This document shows positions 34,605-46,089 of a stretch of DNA of 64,000 nucleotides, piece after piece. Each line of letters opens with the position of its first letter. Within the stretch, counting starts at the first letter, position 1. The position numbers and the translations under genes are program-made. This DNA is from Phocoena phocoena (taxonomy: Eukaryota > Chordata > Mammalia > Artiodactyla > Phocoenidae). Where the stretch lies: positions 33,565,319 to 33,629,318 of the forward strand of contig NC_089236.1 of the NCBI RefSeq assembly GCF_963924675.1. The letters run 5' to 3'. Below the pieces are notes generated by a model, which saw nothing but the letters and a program-made list of their open reading frames with translations, was not told the origin of the DNA and searched no databases.

Positions 34605-34745
34605 TATTAAGGTTCAAATTCAGTGTCATCACTCTGGAAATTCAGGCAGAATTTGGTTAGGTTTCCTTAGCTGTCAACTGGAGATGATAATACCTAATAT
34701 GCAGGTGTTTGAAAGGAGTAGGGATAATGAATTTAAAGATGCTTG
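34605..34745 (+). repeat. MIR SINE, plus strand
   Basis: TTAAGGTTCAAATTCAGTGT, AGGTTTCCTTAGCTGTCAAC and TGGAGATGATAATACCTAAT follow forward MIR order (gggttcaaatcc..., cagtttcctcatctgtaaa..., ataatacctacc...). Confidence 0.7.
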
Positions 34746-35149
34746 TATCCCAGAGCCACCCTACCCTGTCCCTTCATGGTCCCATCATTCGTTTCCTTCC
34801 TCTCCTGAAAGCAAAGTAGCTGAATCTCACAGCTGAGATGAGAGAGTGGACCCAGTGCTTCTGTCTAACCCGTGACTGTGGCTCCTGTGCCTTAGAGAGG
34901 CAGGCAACTTGAGAGAAACCAAGTTGACCTAGTCTGGACGCAGGCCGATGAGACTCAGGCAATCAGCCCCGTGTGAGTCCTCACCGGACAGTCCCACATC
35001 TCCCACAGTGGGGCAGATGTTGTCATTGTAATTTTGACTGCCGCCCAAGGAAGTGGATTTGGACGAAGGGGCCTCACACTTCATGGGACAACACTGGGAC
35101 CTTGGCTGCCTCTGCCTCTTGCCTCAGGCTTTGGGTCCGAATCCTCGCA
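34746..35149. other. Single-copy sequence, slightly GC-richer
   Basis: No repeat or exon can be supported. Overlapping chance frames exist on both strands. Confidence 0.45.
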
Positions 35150-35330
35150 ACTCCTTACAGCACTTTACAGTTTACAAGGCATGAATGGCTCTTGCTCTCT
35201 TGCAGACTGTAAAGTCGGGGGCTTTGAGAGGCTGAAGTGAACTGGCAATGGTGGATCGATCACAAAGCAGGTAGGCAGCAATCTGGCCTGGAACCCAGCT
35301 CTTGCTTCAGTCCACATGGAATGCACAACT
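35150..35330 (-). repeat. Probable MIR-family SINE, minus strand (weak)
   Basis: CAGCACTTTACAGTTTACAA, GAGGCTGAAGTGAACTG and CTGGCCTGGAACCCAGCTCT are in the order of a reverse-complement MIR. The match is diverged, so this is tentative. Confidence 0.4.
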
Positions 35331-35554
35331 GTCAGCAGAGCTAGAAGGTGCTGCTTTATTGATCCATTTTAAAGGAAGAAAGTTTAGAAGGCCGTGTTTT
35401 CTAAAACAGAAGATGCATGTTATGTATACACATATTCAATTATGAGAGTAATTCTATTTTTTCAAATCATTAGGAGTTTGGTGGATAGAGGTATAGAAAA
35501 TAGTAGGGAATGGTAAAGAAAGAGAAAATTTAACATTTGTTTGATCATCAGTGA

Positions 35555-35622
35555 GAGCTGTACCCCTCATGCTTGACATATCATTGACACTCAATAAATA
35601 TTTGTTGAATGAATAAATCCAT
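35555..35622 (+). repeat. L2 3'-end fragment
   Basis: CATTGACACTCAATAAATAT followed by TTGTTGAATGAATAAA is a clear forward L2 tail, which normally ends in TGAATGAA repeats. Confidence 0.75.
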
Positions 35623-36034
35623 TAAACATATGCCACAAACAAACAAAAAATAAAGAGGCTTATATAGGACCTGTTACATATGAGATTTTCAAAAAATAAA
35701 AATCTGAAGATTAGAATACGAAAAGGGATGTGAAAAATTCAACAATCTTAATTTAGTTATGAGTCTGGGGGAAGCTGAATATCTAGGACAAATATATCCT
35801 ATAATAAGATTCAGGACCATCCAGACAGGAATTAACCAAAAATGAGTTATATCAACATACACAAAGGGCATTAGGGTTACTACAGGAGGAGAAGCAGGGC
35901 AAGTTGGCTCCTGACCAATAATGCATATAGGCCCTCAGACTCTCTGCCTCTATCCTTTAGGAAAAGCCTATTATTTGGTTTTGGCAGGTGAATAAAAACA
36001 GCCTAGTGATGGCATTTTGTATGTATATGTATGG
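35623..36034. other. Single-copy sequence, no gene recognised
   Basis: Nothing recognisable. Confidence 0.45.
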
Positions 36035-36205
36035 GTCACACTTATTGAACACCTACTGTGTGTCAGACACCGCTTTAAGATTTTTGTGTTCTTAGAGCAT
36101 TACATTTATTTCTTACAGTCATCTTTTAAGATATTTACAGATTAGAAAACAATCCCAGAGAGGTATAGTAACCTGTCCAAGGTCACAGAACTAGTGAATG
36201 CCATC
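36035..36205 (-). repeat. MIR SINE, minus strand
   Basis: Reverse-complement MIR: CACTTATTGAACACCTACTG, TGTGTCAGACACCGCTTTAA, CAATCCCAGAGAGGTATAGT and AACCTGTCCAAGGTCACAGA appear in order. Confidence 0.88.
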
Positions 36206-39200
36206 TGCCTTGTTACTGAGGTGATTCTGAGCAGTTTACTCTGCCCTCATCGAAACAGCCCTCTCTGGCTCACCCCTAGAGATTATATCTGCTCTGTTTT
36301 GCTTTCCTAATGTGATTAACGATCATTAGGATCCCTCCTTTTTCTGTTATTGTAATTTTTCTGGTATTACGGTTTTCTGGAAAAACTGTCCCCTCTAAAA
36401 GTCTTCTTTCCAACCACTTACCTGTTGTCAAGTTTGTACATTTGTGGTTCCTGTTCTAGGTTAAATAATCATGGATAAAAATCCTCAGCTCCGTTGATTC
36501 ATGAATACCTAACACCTTTTTCAAGTGGAGTTCCATTTCTTTGTACCTGATGGAAAATAGCCTTATTATCCATAGAATATTGAGACCATGAAGGACCCTG
36601 CATGGGGGAGGCAAAAACAGAGGGAGGGAGAGGGAAAATAAAGACTGTAATTCACTTGAGAAATGGCAGCAGGAGAGCATAACTGTGGCTGGGCAAACTT
36701 GAAAAGTACAATATGTTAAAATTAGCAGTAATACTTTTTTATTAGATAGCTTTATATAGGCACTGAAGTGATTGCAATCTGGGAAAGGCAGAGATGAAGC
36801 TGAAATGCCCAGGGTTCCAAGGCCTTTATATCGGGTTAGTCAAAATATTAATGGACTCTTTATGGCTGTGAACCAAAAGTAGGTGTCATTTTCCTGACAC
36901 AGTGTGTCTCTTGGGTTTGTCTCGTCACCTTCATTCTCTTCTGCTCAGCATCCCTCTCTTGGGTGGTCACCGTGGCCTGAATCTTCAGTTTTTCCTTTGT
37001 TTTGTCTCCCATACTTTGTGCCCAGAGTCCTGGAAACTCATTTTGAATATCCTACAAGTTGCAGTTCTCAGCTAGTTTTAACTGTTCAACCTAGAGTGTA
37101 GACTGAAAGTATTTAAAGAGAGATAGCAGGGTGTTCAGCCATTTCACAATCAATCAAAAGCTATCGCTATTACACTGTAAATTATGTCAGTTAGAAAGAA
37201 ACTATGGCTATGACAAGTAAGGGTCATAGTGATTCCTGCACACTTTGTCTTCTCCTGTGTGGGTGAATCTTAACGATGAGATAGATAAATCCTTTCTATA
37301 AAGCACAGACATAAAAAATCATTAATCAATCTATTGATACCTTTACCTATGTTGCACAAATAATAAAACAGAATTTGTTTTCTCCATAAGAGTTTTTCCT
37401 TTCCCCAAATACAGACTTTCTCTCCAAATCTTTTCTTTCAGGGCAATAGCAAGAAGTAAGCTTCCAATAGATGCTAATATATTGTTCATTCTCACTGCTG
37501 CTAATTCTTATTTTAACAAGTGGGACTGGTTTGAGGAGCATCATTATAGCAGCTTGCCTGGACCTCGGGGCTGGGTCAAGAGGGGCCTCAGTGGATGGAA
37601 ATATATTGTCAGTATTGAGGGTGAACATTCAGAACTGTGAATACAGAGGGCTTCCACCTATCAGTATTTACAAATCTCACATTTATGGATTTGGTCTTAT
37701 AGTTCAGAGAAAATAAAAGATCATAGAAGAACATTGTTCTATGAAGAACATTGTTCTAAACATTCCATATAGGATATACTTTATGTAACAGCAATGAGAA
37801 GCAGAATTTTTCTGCAAGATAAAATCAGCACATAAAAAAAAAAAGTTAAACTGAAAATCCATCAGTGAATCAAATGATAAGCAGAGAGTATTTTATGAGT
37901 TTTTTCCAAATTATCCAGTGCTGATTTGGTCTTAGTCTCTCTGAGTTTGGTAACTGGTTACCATTCCTATTCTATGTTGAGTAAAATCTCATTTGCTAAG
38001 CATCATTGGTTAATAACATGTTTTGTATGTACGTGTTCCTAGGTAATTGAAAACTACCCTTTTAAGGATTGAAATTTCCAAAAAAAAATTTAGGTAAAAC
38101 TCTTTTCACTTTATAGTCTTTTAAGATCGAGTCCATTGAACACCATTTAGCATTTTCTTGACAACTAAGATTGATCTTGAGAATATTATTTATTGTATTA
38201 TGTTGAAATGCAATGATTTTTTTCTCAGGCTGTATTGTTTAGAGTAGTTTATGTTTGTACTAAATGATGCTGGATTGTTCTGTTTGAGGACTGCTGTTCT
38301 TTTTTTCCCCCTAGTTCTTCTCTTTTATCAAATTGTAATGTTTTATTTACTATTCTTAGTGCATTCTCCCTTCTGATTTGTTCATTATAATTTTGTATGC
38401 TATGAGAAACCAGATAACCAAGCATATTAGAAGCAGAAATAGCAGTAAAGATAAATGGGTTCCCAGGAACTCTCTAATGAGTAAAGTTCAAGAACTTGCA
38501 CAGTATGTGTGTTGTGCAATTTGTCTTACATCTTTTAGGACTAACAATCATGCTTCTAGAGAAATTGACCTATATTTTCTACCTCTTAGCCAGTTCCTCA
38601 TATTCCTCAATCCACTGATTTTTCTTCTCTTCAGACACTAAGACTACTCTTGCTTTGATTATCAATAACATTTTCTCTTCTGGTTGTCCATTTTCAGTTC
38701 CCCTTCAGTACCTCTTCTCTGCCCTCTTATATAACATCACTCTCAGTCCTCATCTCTCTACAGTGTCTTGGTGAGCCATCAGAGGGTGACTGCTCAAGGT
38801 CCTTTGGGTATAATGTGGGAAAAGAGGATGACTGAGGGGAGTGTTAATAGGCATAAGAAGGAGCCAGAGCTCAAATGTCCCAGCAAAGGAGTGAGCTGTG
38901 CCCTTGGGGGAGGGAGTGGACCCCATGGTCTCATATATAACAGAGTGGTAGAGGAGGGCTAATCTGAGCATATGTGGAAGCTAGAGCTGGACTCAGTTCC
39001 CAGATTTAGGCACTGGATATAGTGGAACAGGGAGAGGGTGCTCAACAGCTGGCACAGAGGGGATCCTGGGCACATGATCACTTCTTCTGCATGGATCTTT
39101 GGGAGCTGCTTATGATCTGAAGGTGGAGAGAATGCGACTAACCTATCCATGTTTAAGCCCAGAGCAGTAGCTAGTCCACAACTCTGCTAGCCTTCTGGGG

Positions 39201-39660
39201 CTACCCTGTTTCACTCTCATTGCTTTTTGAGACAGGATCAGTACAGCTGGTGTGTCTATATAGATAACAGATTGAGTAAGGGAAAAGCAAGTAGTAAATA
39301 TTTTATTTATGGGAGAAGTGTTATAAAATGCATGATATTAACTGCTACCGAGACACCGATGACTCTCAAATCAGTTCCCGTCCAGAGAACTCTGTATAAT
39401 ACAGCCAAGTGTCTTGATGCCTAAAGCACAGTGTTCCAAAACTGACCTCCTTCTCCTTCCAGGCTCATTTGGTGGCACCATGACCCACATAGTTGCATAA
39501 CCAACAAGCTGGGAGTCATTCTAGTCTTCTTCTTTTCTTTCTTACCCCACATCAAATGGTCAATCAGCTCAGCAGCTCTGACTCATAAATACTTTTAATT
39601 GCCTTTCTCATTATCTAAATGCCACTACTCTGTACAGATTTACATAATTTCTCATCTGTA
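36206..39660. other. Single-copy sequence, no gene recognised
   Basis: There are 3.4 kb without a transposon I can name. A 17 bp unit containing the palindrome AGAACATTGTTCT is tandemly doubled at 37726-37758. The segment 39420-39590 may be an old unnamed repeat. Open frames such as 38378-38641 and 37347-37628 have no recognised family. Confidence 0.5.
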
Positions 39661-39679
39661 CTATTATTTTAACTTTAAA

Positions 39680-40059
39680 AAATATTTATTTATTTTATAT
39701 ATTTATTTTCCTTACTTTTTGGCTGCGTTGGGTCTTAGTTGCTGGCACACGGGATCTTTGTTGAGGCATGCGGGATCTTTTGTTAGTGCATGTGGCTGCT
39801 TCAGTGTAGTGCTCTGGCTTCTCTTTAGCTGTGGCATGAGGGTTTTCTTTCTCTAGTTGTGGCACGCAGGATCCAGTGTGTAGGCTCTGTAGTTTGTGGC
39901 ACGCAGGCTCTCTCATTGAGGCATGTGAGCTCAATAGTTGTGGCGTGCAGGCTTAGTTGCCCCAAGGTGTGTGGGATCTTAGTTCCACGACCAGGGATCG
40001 AACCCATGTTCCCTGCATTGGAAGATGGATTCTTTACCACTGGACCACCAGGGAAGTTC
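39680..40059 (-). mobile_element. CHR-1-type SINE
   Basis: On the minus strand it starts GGAACTTCCCTGGTGGTCCA, has a clear B-box-like GGGTTCGATCCCTGG, and continues through several degenerate repeats of the type TGCCACAACTA and CGCAGCCAAAAAG. It ends in an AT-rich tail. It is about 380 bp long, roughly twice the CHR-2-like copies here. An imperfect 20 bp target-site duplication lies at about 39660-39679 and 40060-40079 (CTATTATTTTAACTTTAAAA versus CTATTATCTTAACTTTTAAA). CHR SINEs are known from cetaceans, hippos and ruminants. Confidence 0.88.
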
Positions 40060-40079
40060 CTATTATCTTAACTTTTAAA

Positions 40080-40750
40080 CTCATTTCTCTTTCTTTTATG
40101 TTGACGTTAAAATGTACCTTCTCTCACAGTATCTGATCATGCTAATACGTTGTTAAAATATTTGTTAACAAGCCTAAAATCAATGAAGTTGTTAAGTTAA
40201 ATGAAAACGTATAATTAATCCTGACGTTATTAAAAGAGTGGATAATTCTGTTAGTGGCCAAGGGTTAAGATTTACTATGTGATAAATACGTGTTTGGTGG
40301 GTCAGTAAATGTTATCATATAAATAAAGTATAGCTAGTAGTGTAAATACATAAGCTTGAATGAAGCCTACTGCAAATTCTAGAATTATGAGTCCTAAAAT
40401 AATAAATGTAATTGAAACCATTGAAAGACTAATCAATATTAGGACATAGTTTCTGTAATCAAGTGAATTAATGGATGACTTGCTGTAATGTTTGTTGAAT
40501 ATTACAAATATCAGTCAATCAGTCAGTTGTAGAGCAAAAGCTATGTGTTAAATAAAAGCCTGATAGTTTTGATAATTACTTGTATAGAGATAAGTGGAAT
40601 TGGTGGTAAAAAGCATGCCAGTGAGACTCCAGTTTTGTGGCAGAGGCCAGTAGTTACTGTTCTTGCTTACAATGCAAATGTTAATTCCCTAATTTCGTTG
40701 AAAGTTCTTTTGCCTCAACCCATGATCTAGGTTCCATATTTATGATCTTC
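40080..40750. other. Single-copy sequence, no gene recognised
   Basis: AT-rich. I recognise nothing. Confidence 0.45.
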
Positions 40751-40754
40751 AGTA

Positions 40755-40855
40755 ATTATTGGTGCTTGTTATGTATGGGCTAGGCACTAGGCTGGCAAAC
40801 TGTGGATATAATGATGGGTTAGCTGGTAAGGTCTTTGTCCTCAAGCTTAAACCTT
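40755..40855 (-). repeat. L2 fragment, minus strand (weak)
   Basis: GTTATGTATGGGCTAGGCAC, TGGATATAATGATGGGTTAG and GGTCTTTGTCCTCAAGCTTA fit the reverse-complement L2 order (tgccaggcact..., ggatacaa..., tccctgccctcaaggagctt). Confidence 0.6.
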
Positions 40856-41029
40856 CTTAAAAAAACCTTTGAAACAACCGTTTCAAACAATCATTAAAAT
40901 AATAACAACAACATGTTCCTGTCTAACACAGTACAATTGTTCTTCATATATATAATTGTTCTTCATAAAATCATTTTCCCAAAATGTAAGACCTAAAATC
41001 CCATTAGTTCCTATACCATCTCTGAGTGA

Positions 41030-42850
41030 TATTTGTTCCTTTTTTACTTTAGTCACAATTCTACTTTGACATATTTAACCTGAGGGTTAAATTTTGAGTT
41101 AACCATCAACAACAAGTTTATACAAATTGTTAGAGGAAAAAGAGAGTGGGTTTAAAAAAAAAAAAGAGTGGGAAGAGAGAAAGTGGCTAATAATATAATG
41201 AAAATATTGTATATATTAAGAACAAAGAAGAATATAGCCCCTATAGTCTTTCTTTCTGCAACTGGTCATGAGGCTATAATTGGTATTTGTATCTTCTTCA
41301 TTTTCTATTTTATGTTTCCTTTTTTCCTAAGCCAGCACCTGAGTTAGTTTTTTAAAATTAATTTTTAAACTTGGGTGAGTTGAGATACTTCAAACCTCAA
41401 TCCTGAGGCAATGGGGACCTTGACAGTCCTGCTTGTGCTGTGTTGTTCTAGTCTTCCATAAACTTTTACCACTGGGCATGGTGAAAGGAAGGAGATATAC
41501 TTCTCCACTTTCTTTGTGTAGCACAAAATATTACTCCTTGATAATCAAGAGTAATTATTTAACATCATAATAATTCTCTTTCTCTCTTTTTTCCTATTTG
41601 TTTCATGACTTAAACTGCCTAAAATGCTTATAAGGGCCATATAACTGTCTCAACCTCAAGTTTAGTGAAGCCAATAATTTGGTCCCTTCTGGAAGCATTC
41701 TTCCCTTGGGTTTTAGGGGAGCTAAACCTGTAAAACTTAACGTTGTGCATTGTGATAGAAAACTTTTGTTTTGCAGTTACATGTAATGATAAGAAGTGCC
41801 GTTCCCACCAGGCATGGATTCTATCACTAGAAGAAACCGCACCATATCCAGAGCATATAGCATATCCAGTTCTCCCGTAGGAGAACACTCTGAATTTGCA
41901 AGGTGTTTCCTCCAAGCTGATGCAGTAACTGACTCTGCAATAAGTCGTTCTGTGGAGTCACCTGCTTTTGAATGATGATTCATGAAAATAACAGGAAGCA
42001 TCACAGGTGTCAGCTGATGACTTCACATTTTTTGGTCATAAAATTCAGTCTTTTGTCAGAAGCAAAACTCCTTGGAATAACATCAGTTCTGGAATACAGT
42101 AATAGAATAGAAATAAAGGCATTTCAAAAGTCCATGGATAGTGTTAACTGGTAGAATAGTGGTCTTTATTTTAATGTAGACCATGTGTTCTTCATGATGA
42201 GAGGAGTTTAAAACAATCATCTCACCAGCAGATGGCTGGATAGTTGTTCTAGATGTCTCATCGTGGTTCCCTGTGTTTGGCAGAAAGGGCACTCATAGTA
42301 CCAGATGAACAATGGTTGATGATCTGATCTATTGCCTCTACTCATACTACCATAGCCACTTTTACATGGCCTGCAGATTAAATATTGGAATGGCAGTGAA
42401 AATGTGATATTCACAGGATGGCTCCCCCTGCCCATTTGTTTTGTAGTGACCTCTGATGAATATTTATGTACGCACAAATACAGCAGAAGTATTTTCCCAC
42501 TTTGTGTCCATTCTGTGAAGTCCATTTACATCTCTCTTTCCCAGACCTTCTTGTCATTAATCTTGAATTCTTGTTCTAAGACCCTTGCCACCTAGCCAGT
42601 TTCTGCCCACCAATCAGTGTGGAGCCATTCTTCAGACCATCTCCCCTTCCACAAGGAGTGGATGATTGGACGTACCACTCAAAAGATCTTCTTCCATTTT
42701 GATGGTTGCTCTTCACATTGTCTTTCAGAGCCACCAAGAGTGTGGGATTTGGATCTATGTTGCCTTTATTCACATTGCCATTGTTTTTGAACCTTATTGG
42801 TTTGGTAACTAGTGTAATTTGTTGTTGTTGGTTTTTTTTTAAATACATTT
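41030..42850 (-). mobile_element. Endogenous retrovirus remnant A (pol fragment plus LTR-like end)
   Basis: The minus strand carries broken retroviral pol text. Pieces at 42848-42576 and 42525-42217 include KNGSTLIGGQKLARWQGS and MDFTEWTQSGKILLLYLCVH, which resemble the RNase H end and connection of mammalian ERV pol. ECPFCQTQGTTMRHLEQ resembles the integrase zinc-binding CxxC. Further minus-strand text continues to about 41780. From about 41740 down to 41030 the sequence is homologous, in the same orientation, to 46730-46090, which looks LTR-like. Every frame is broken by stops and shifts. The family is not assigned. Nothing functional remains. Confidence 0.6.
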
Positions 42851-44510
42851 CTACTGTTTTTTTGGCAGTTGAATAGGGAGGAGTAGGTGTTTTAAATTTG
42901 CTATCTTCCTACAAACTGTCATGTGTACATGCAATATTAAGCAAATTTGTTTTATATACATTGTGGTTAAAAGAAGAGTGAAATATGTTGATTTCATTTT
43001 AGAATCCATTGCACTTTGCCTTATTTAAAGAAAAATTTTGAGAAAATTATGTTTCCTTTTTTGAAGACCACACAAAAAGGGATTCCATTTTAGAATATTT
43101 CACAAAATGTCAACAGAATAAGCACAGCAAAATGCCTTCAGTTTTTGTCAAGGATAAGTCATATGTTGGGAAAAATGTCTGAGCATATGACAAAGTCTTG
43201 TAGAAAGATATTGACCACCAGTGTGTGTAGCATTGTGTTCATAAGGATGTGTTCTAGTTGGTGTGATTTTTCTTATTTGTCAACTACATGACAGCTTCAA
43301 ATTGTGGAACAAATCAGTTAGACTCAGTTTTTAGTATATGGTATTACTTTGAAGATGCTGGGTTCATAAATTGAATGAAAATCAAAATGACATATTTTTA
43401 TTCTGTAATACAGATAATCATACCCTAATGGTGTTTTTTTAATTAAAAAAAATTTTAATGTTTATTGAGTTGTCTATGTAGCCTTCAGAAAACAACAATG
43501 AACTTTTAAAGGAAAAAAAATAAAACCCTTAATGATGCCTTCTGTTTTGATAAAGACTTTTTACTTGGCTGTCATTTATTAAGCACCTTGATAAGAAAGA
43601 TAGATTTACAGTTGTTAGAGTATACATTTCTTTGTACAAATGGTAGTAAGTTGAAGAGACACACTTTCAATAATGAGATAAAATTTCAGTATTGAAATGA
43701 GCTTGACAATTCCATTCATATCAGTGATATAGTAAATGAAATGAACACTATACAAATTGTTCTGCTGAAATGCATGTTTCTTTAATGTGGATTAGCTTAT
43801 ATGCAACTGACAAATCAGGAGGTGATGTTGGCATAACATGGAAGGTGTGTCATTTTATGTCCCAGAATGTTAATATTTTATAGCTGTCCGATGTAAACTC
43901 TTTCACAATCGAGGAGAAAGCCTTAGCAATTAGGAAGACATTAAGAAAACAGCTGAAAAATACTTCAGAAGTGACTTCCTTTCATTTAAGGAAGTGCCTT
44001 TCTAGCATAGTGGCTTGAAGAAATGGGATAATTTCTGCCATGAGAAGCTTTTGGGGAAGCTGCAAATGCAGGAGCAGCAGCAGATAACACATTGCTCCCG
44101 TGTTTAAAAAAGTAATGGAGAAGAGTATTCCTGGATTGAATTTTAAATTTTTATATAATTGACCTCTATTAGAAATAAATTCTGTAAGAATCTACATCTC
44201 AAAGTAGGAAGCACAGGCACAAGGCTGTAAGATTGCAAAGGATGTATTGAGGGTGATTTTAGGTGCAAATGCCAACAGAGGATTAACTGTACTCATGGAT
44301 TTAACAGGATTGTTATTGTTTTTGTTTGTTTTCTGATTATAGAGTCTCATAGGTTTTTACTGGTCTGACAAAACCCTGCTTTTCCCATAAACACATGAGG
44401 TTTTTCAGGAAGGCATATTTGACCATAGACCAGAAATACCTGTACTTGGACTAGGAAGACTGGAATGAACATCTGATAGTGCAAGGGGCAGAGATTTGAA
44501 AGGTGGCAAA
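42851..44510. other. Single-copy sequence, no gene recognised
   Basis: No transposon is recognised. The stretch 43540-44110 is free of visible repeats and holds no gene signal. An A-rich patch lies near 43440-43530. Confidence 0.45.
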
Positions 44511-44514
44511 GCAT

Positions 44515-44592
44515 TGTACCCAGTTCATCTCATAGGCTTTTGTGTAGATAAAATGAGATTATGTGTGTGAAAGTGCTTTACAAATTTTAAAT
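44515..44592 (+). repeat. MIR SINE 3' part, plus strand
   Basis: TCATCTCATAGGCTTTTGTG and ATAAAATGAGATTATGTGTG, followed by GAAAGTGCTTTACAAA, match forward MIR (cctcatagggttgttgtgaggattaaatgagataatgcatgtaaagcgctt). Confidence 0.7.
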
Positions 44593-44649
44593 CATTTTAT
44601 TTTTTGTTAGAAAGTCGCTCAAGACTAAGAGTCTTTATACACCCTTTTT

Positions 44650-44800
44650 TGCCACTTTTTATTCAACAAGGCTTTAGAAAGTGCTACCTCTGTGTGAGGC
44701 ACTGTGCTAGATGCTGAGGATAAAATGAGCAAAATTATCACGGTCCTGCCCTTGTGGAGCTTACAGTTCAGTGGGGGAAATGAAATTAAATAATATAATC
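44650..44800 (-). repeat. L2 3'-end fragment, minus strand
   Basis: TTTATTCAACAAGGCTTTAG, GTGAGGCACTGTGCTAGATG, ACGGTCCTGCCCTTGTGGAG and CTTACAGTTCAGTGGGGGAA are the reverse-complement L2 3' end in order. Confidence 0.82.
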
Positions 44801-46085
44801 ACAGAAATGATTGTTTAATTAAAAGTTATGAAGGAAATGAACATGTGATTTGAGAGTATATAGCAAAGCTTTTTGATCTTGACTGTGGCATTGAGGAAGA
44901 CTCCTCTGAAGAAGAGATTATCATGAATTGGATTAACTTGAATAGGAATTAATTAAGTGAGTGTGTGCACATACATGCATGTGTGTTTATGGGTGTGTGT
45001 ACATGTGTGAAGGCTAATTCCTGACAAGGGTCCAGGCTTATTGCAGACAAGGAAGCAGTGTGTACAGAGATCCTGTGGAAGAAAAGAGGATTGATGCTTG
45101 CAGATTTGAGAGAAGGCCAATGTGCTGTGGTCATGGAAGGGAAGAGTATGATAGGCAGGACCCAGACCTGGCAAAGCCTCGTGGTTAGTGGTAATGATAT
45201 TGGGCTTAAACCCAAGAACCATGGTATTCACTGAGTCCAGGAACTCTTCTTTGAGGGCACAATGCTATACCTGTCACTCTGGAATAGGATGGTGGCAGTG
45301 GAAATGCACAGATGTAGAAACTTAAAAGCTGAATCAACTGGACAAGCTAATTTGTATGTAAGGGGTCAGGGGAAGGCTATAAAGATTACATCTAGGTTCC
45401 TGCCTTGAGAAACTGAATGATAGTGGTGCCATTCATTGAGTTGAGCACTAGATTTTGAGGAAAAGAGTGAATGTGAGCTTTGATGTGTTGTGTCTGATAC
45501 ATCTTGAAGATTTCCAAATGATGTTGAGTAGCACATTTGATATATAGGTTGAGTTCAGAGGAAAGGTTTGGCCTGTGTTAAAGTATGAATTTGTGAAACA
45601 CCTGCATTAATTGCTAATTGAATTCATGTGCACTGATGAGATTGCTGATGGAGAGTACAGGCTGAATAAAAAGGCTGAGCTTCAAGGTAACGCTAAAAAC
45701 TACATAGAGGAAGACGAGACAGCAGAGGAGAATTTGAATGAATATAGAAATAGGAGGAAGGTATGGCATGGTTGGAGCCAAGCAAAGTGAGTGTTTCAAG
45801 AGCTCTCTCTCTCTTTTCATGCTGATGGGATGAATGTTTCAAGTAAGAGGAACAGAGAAGAGAATTTATTGTGTAGGTTTTCTGTGTCTTGGACTCTGTG
45901 GAGAGAAACTGGCAATGTTTTAGGTTGTATGAGCTCAATATAGACTTGGTTTGTGACACATGTAGGAAATCTACATTTTAACACTTCTGTGAGAATCAGG
46001 TTCAATAGGATGGCCTTGCTCTTTCAGGCGTTTTATAGAGAGCAGGGCTACATTCTGGCTGCATGCCTTTCTGGATGCTTATGAT
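44801..46085. other. Single-copy sequence, no gene recognised
   Basis: A short TG-rich tract lies at about 44960-45008. Minus frames at 44949-45231 read through it and are not credible. Nothing else is recognised. Confidence 0.45.
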
Positions 46086-46089
46086 TTTC

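Noticed and set aside
39420..39590. Possible old named repeat (CTGACCTCCTTCTCC... TCAATCAGCTCAGCAGC)
   Set aside because: It is reminiscent of a widespread mammalian repeat, but I could not place it in a family with confidence.
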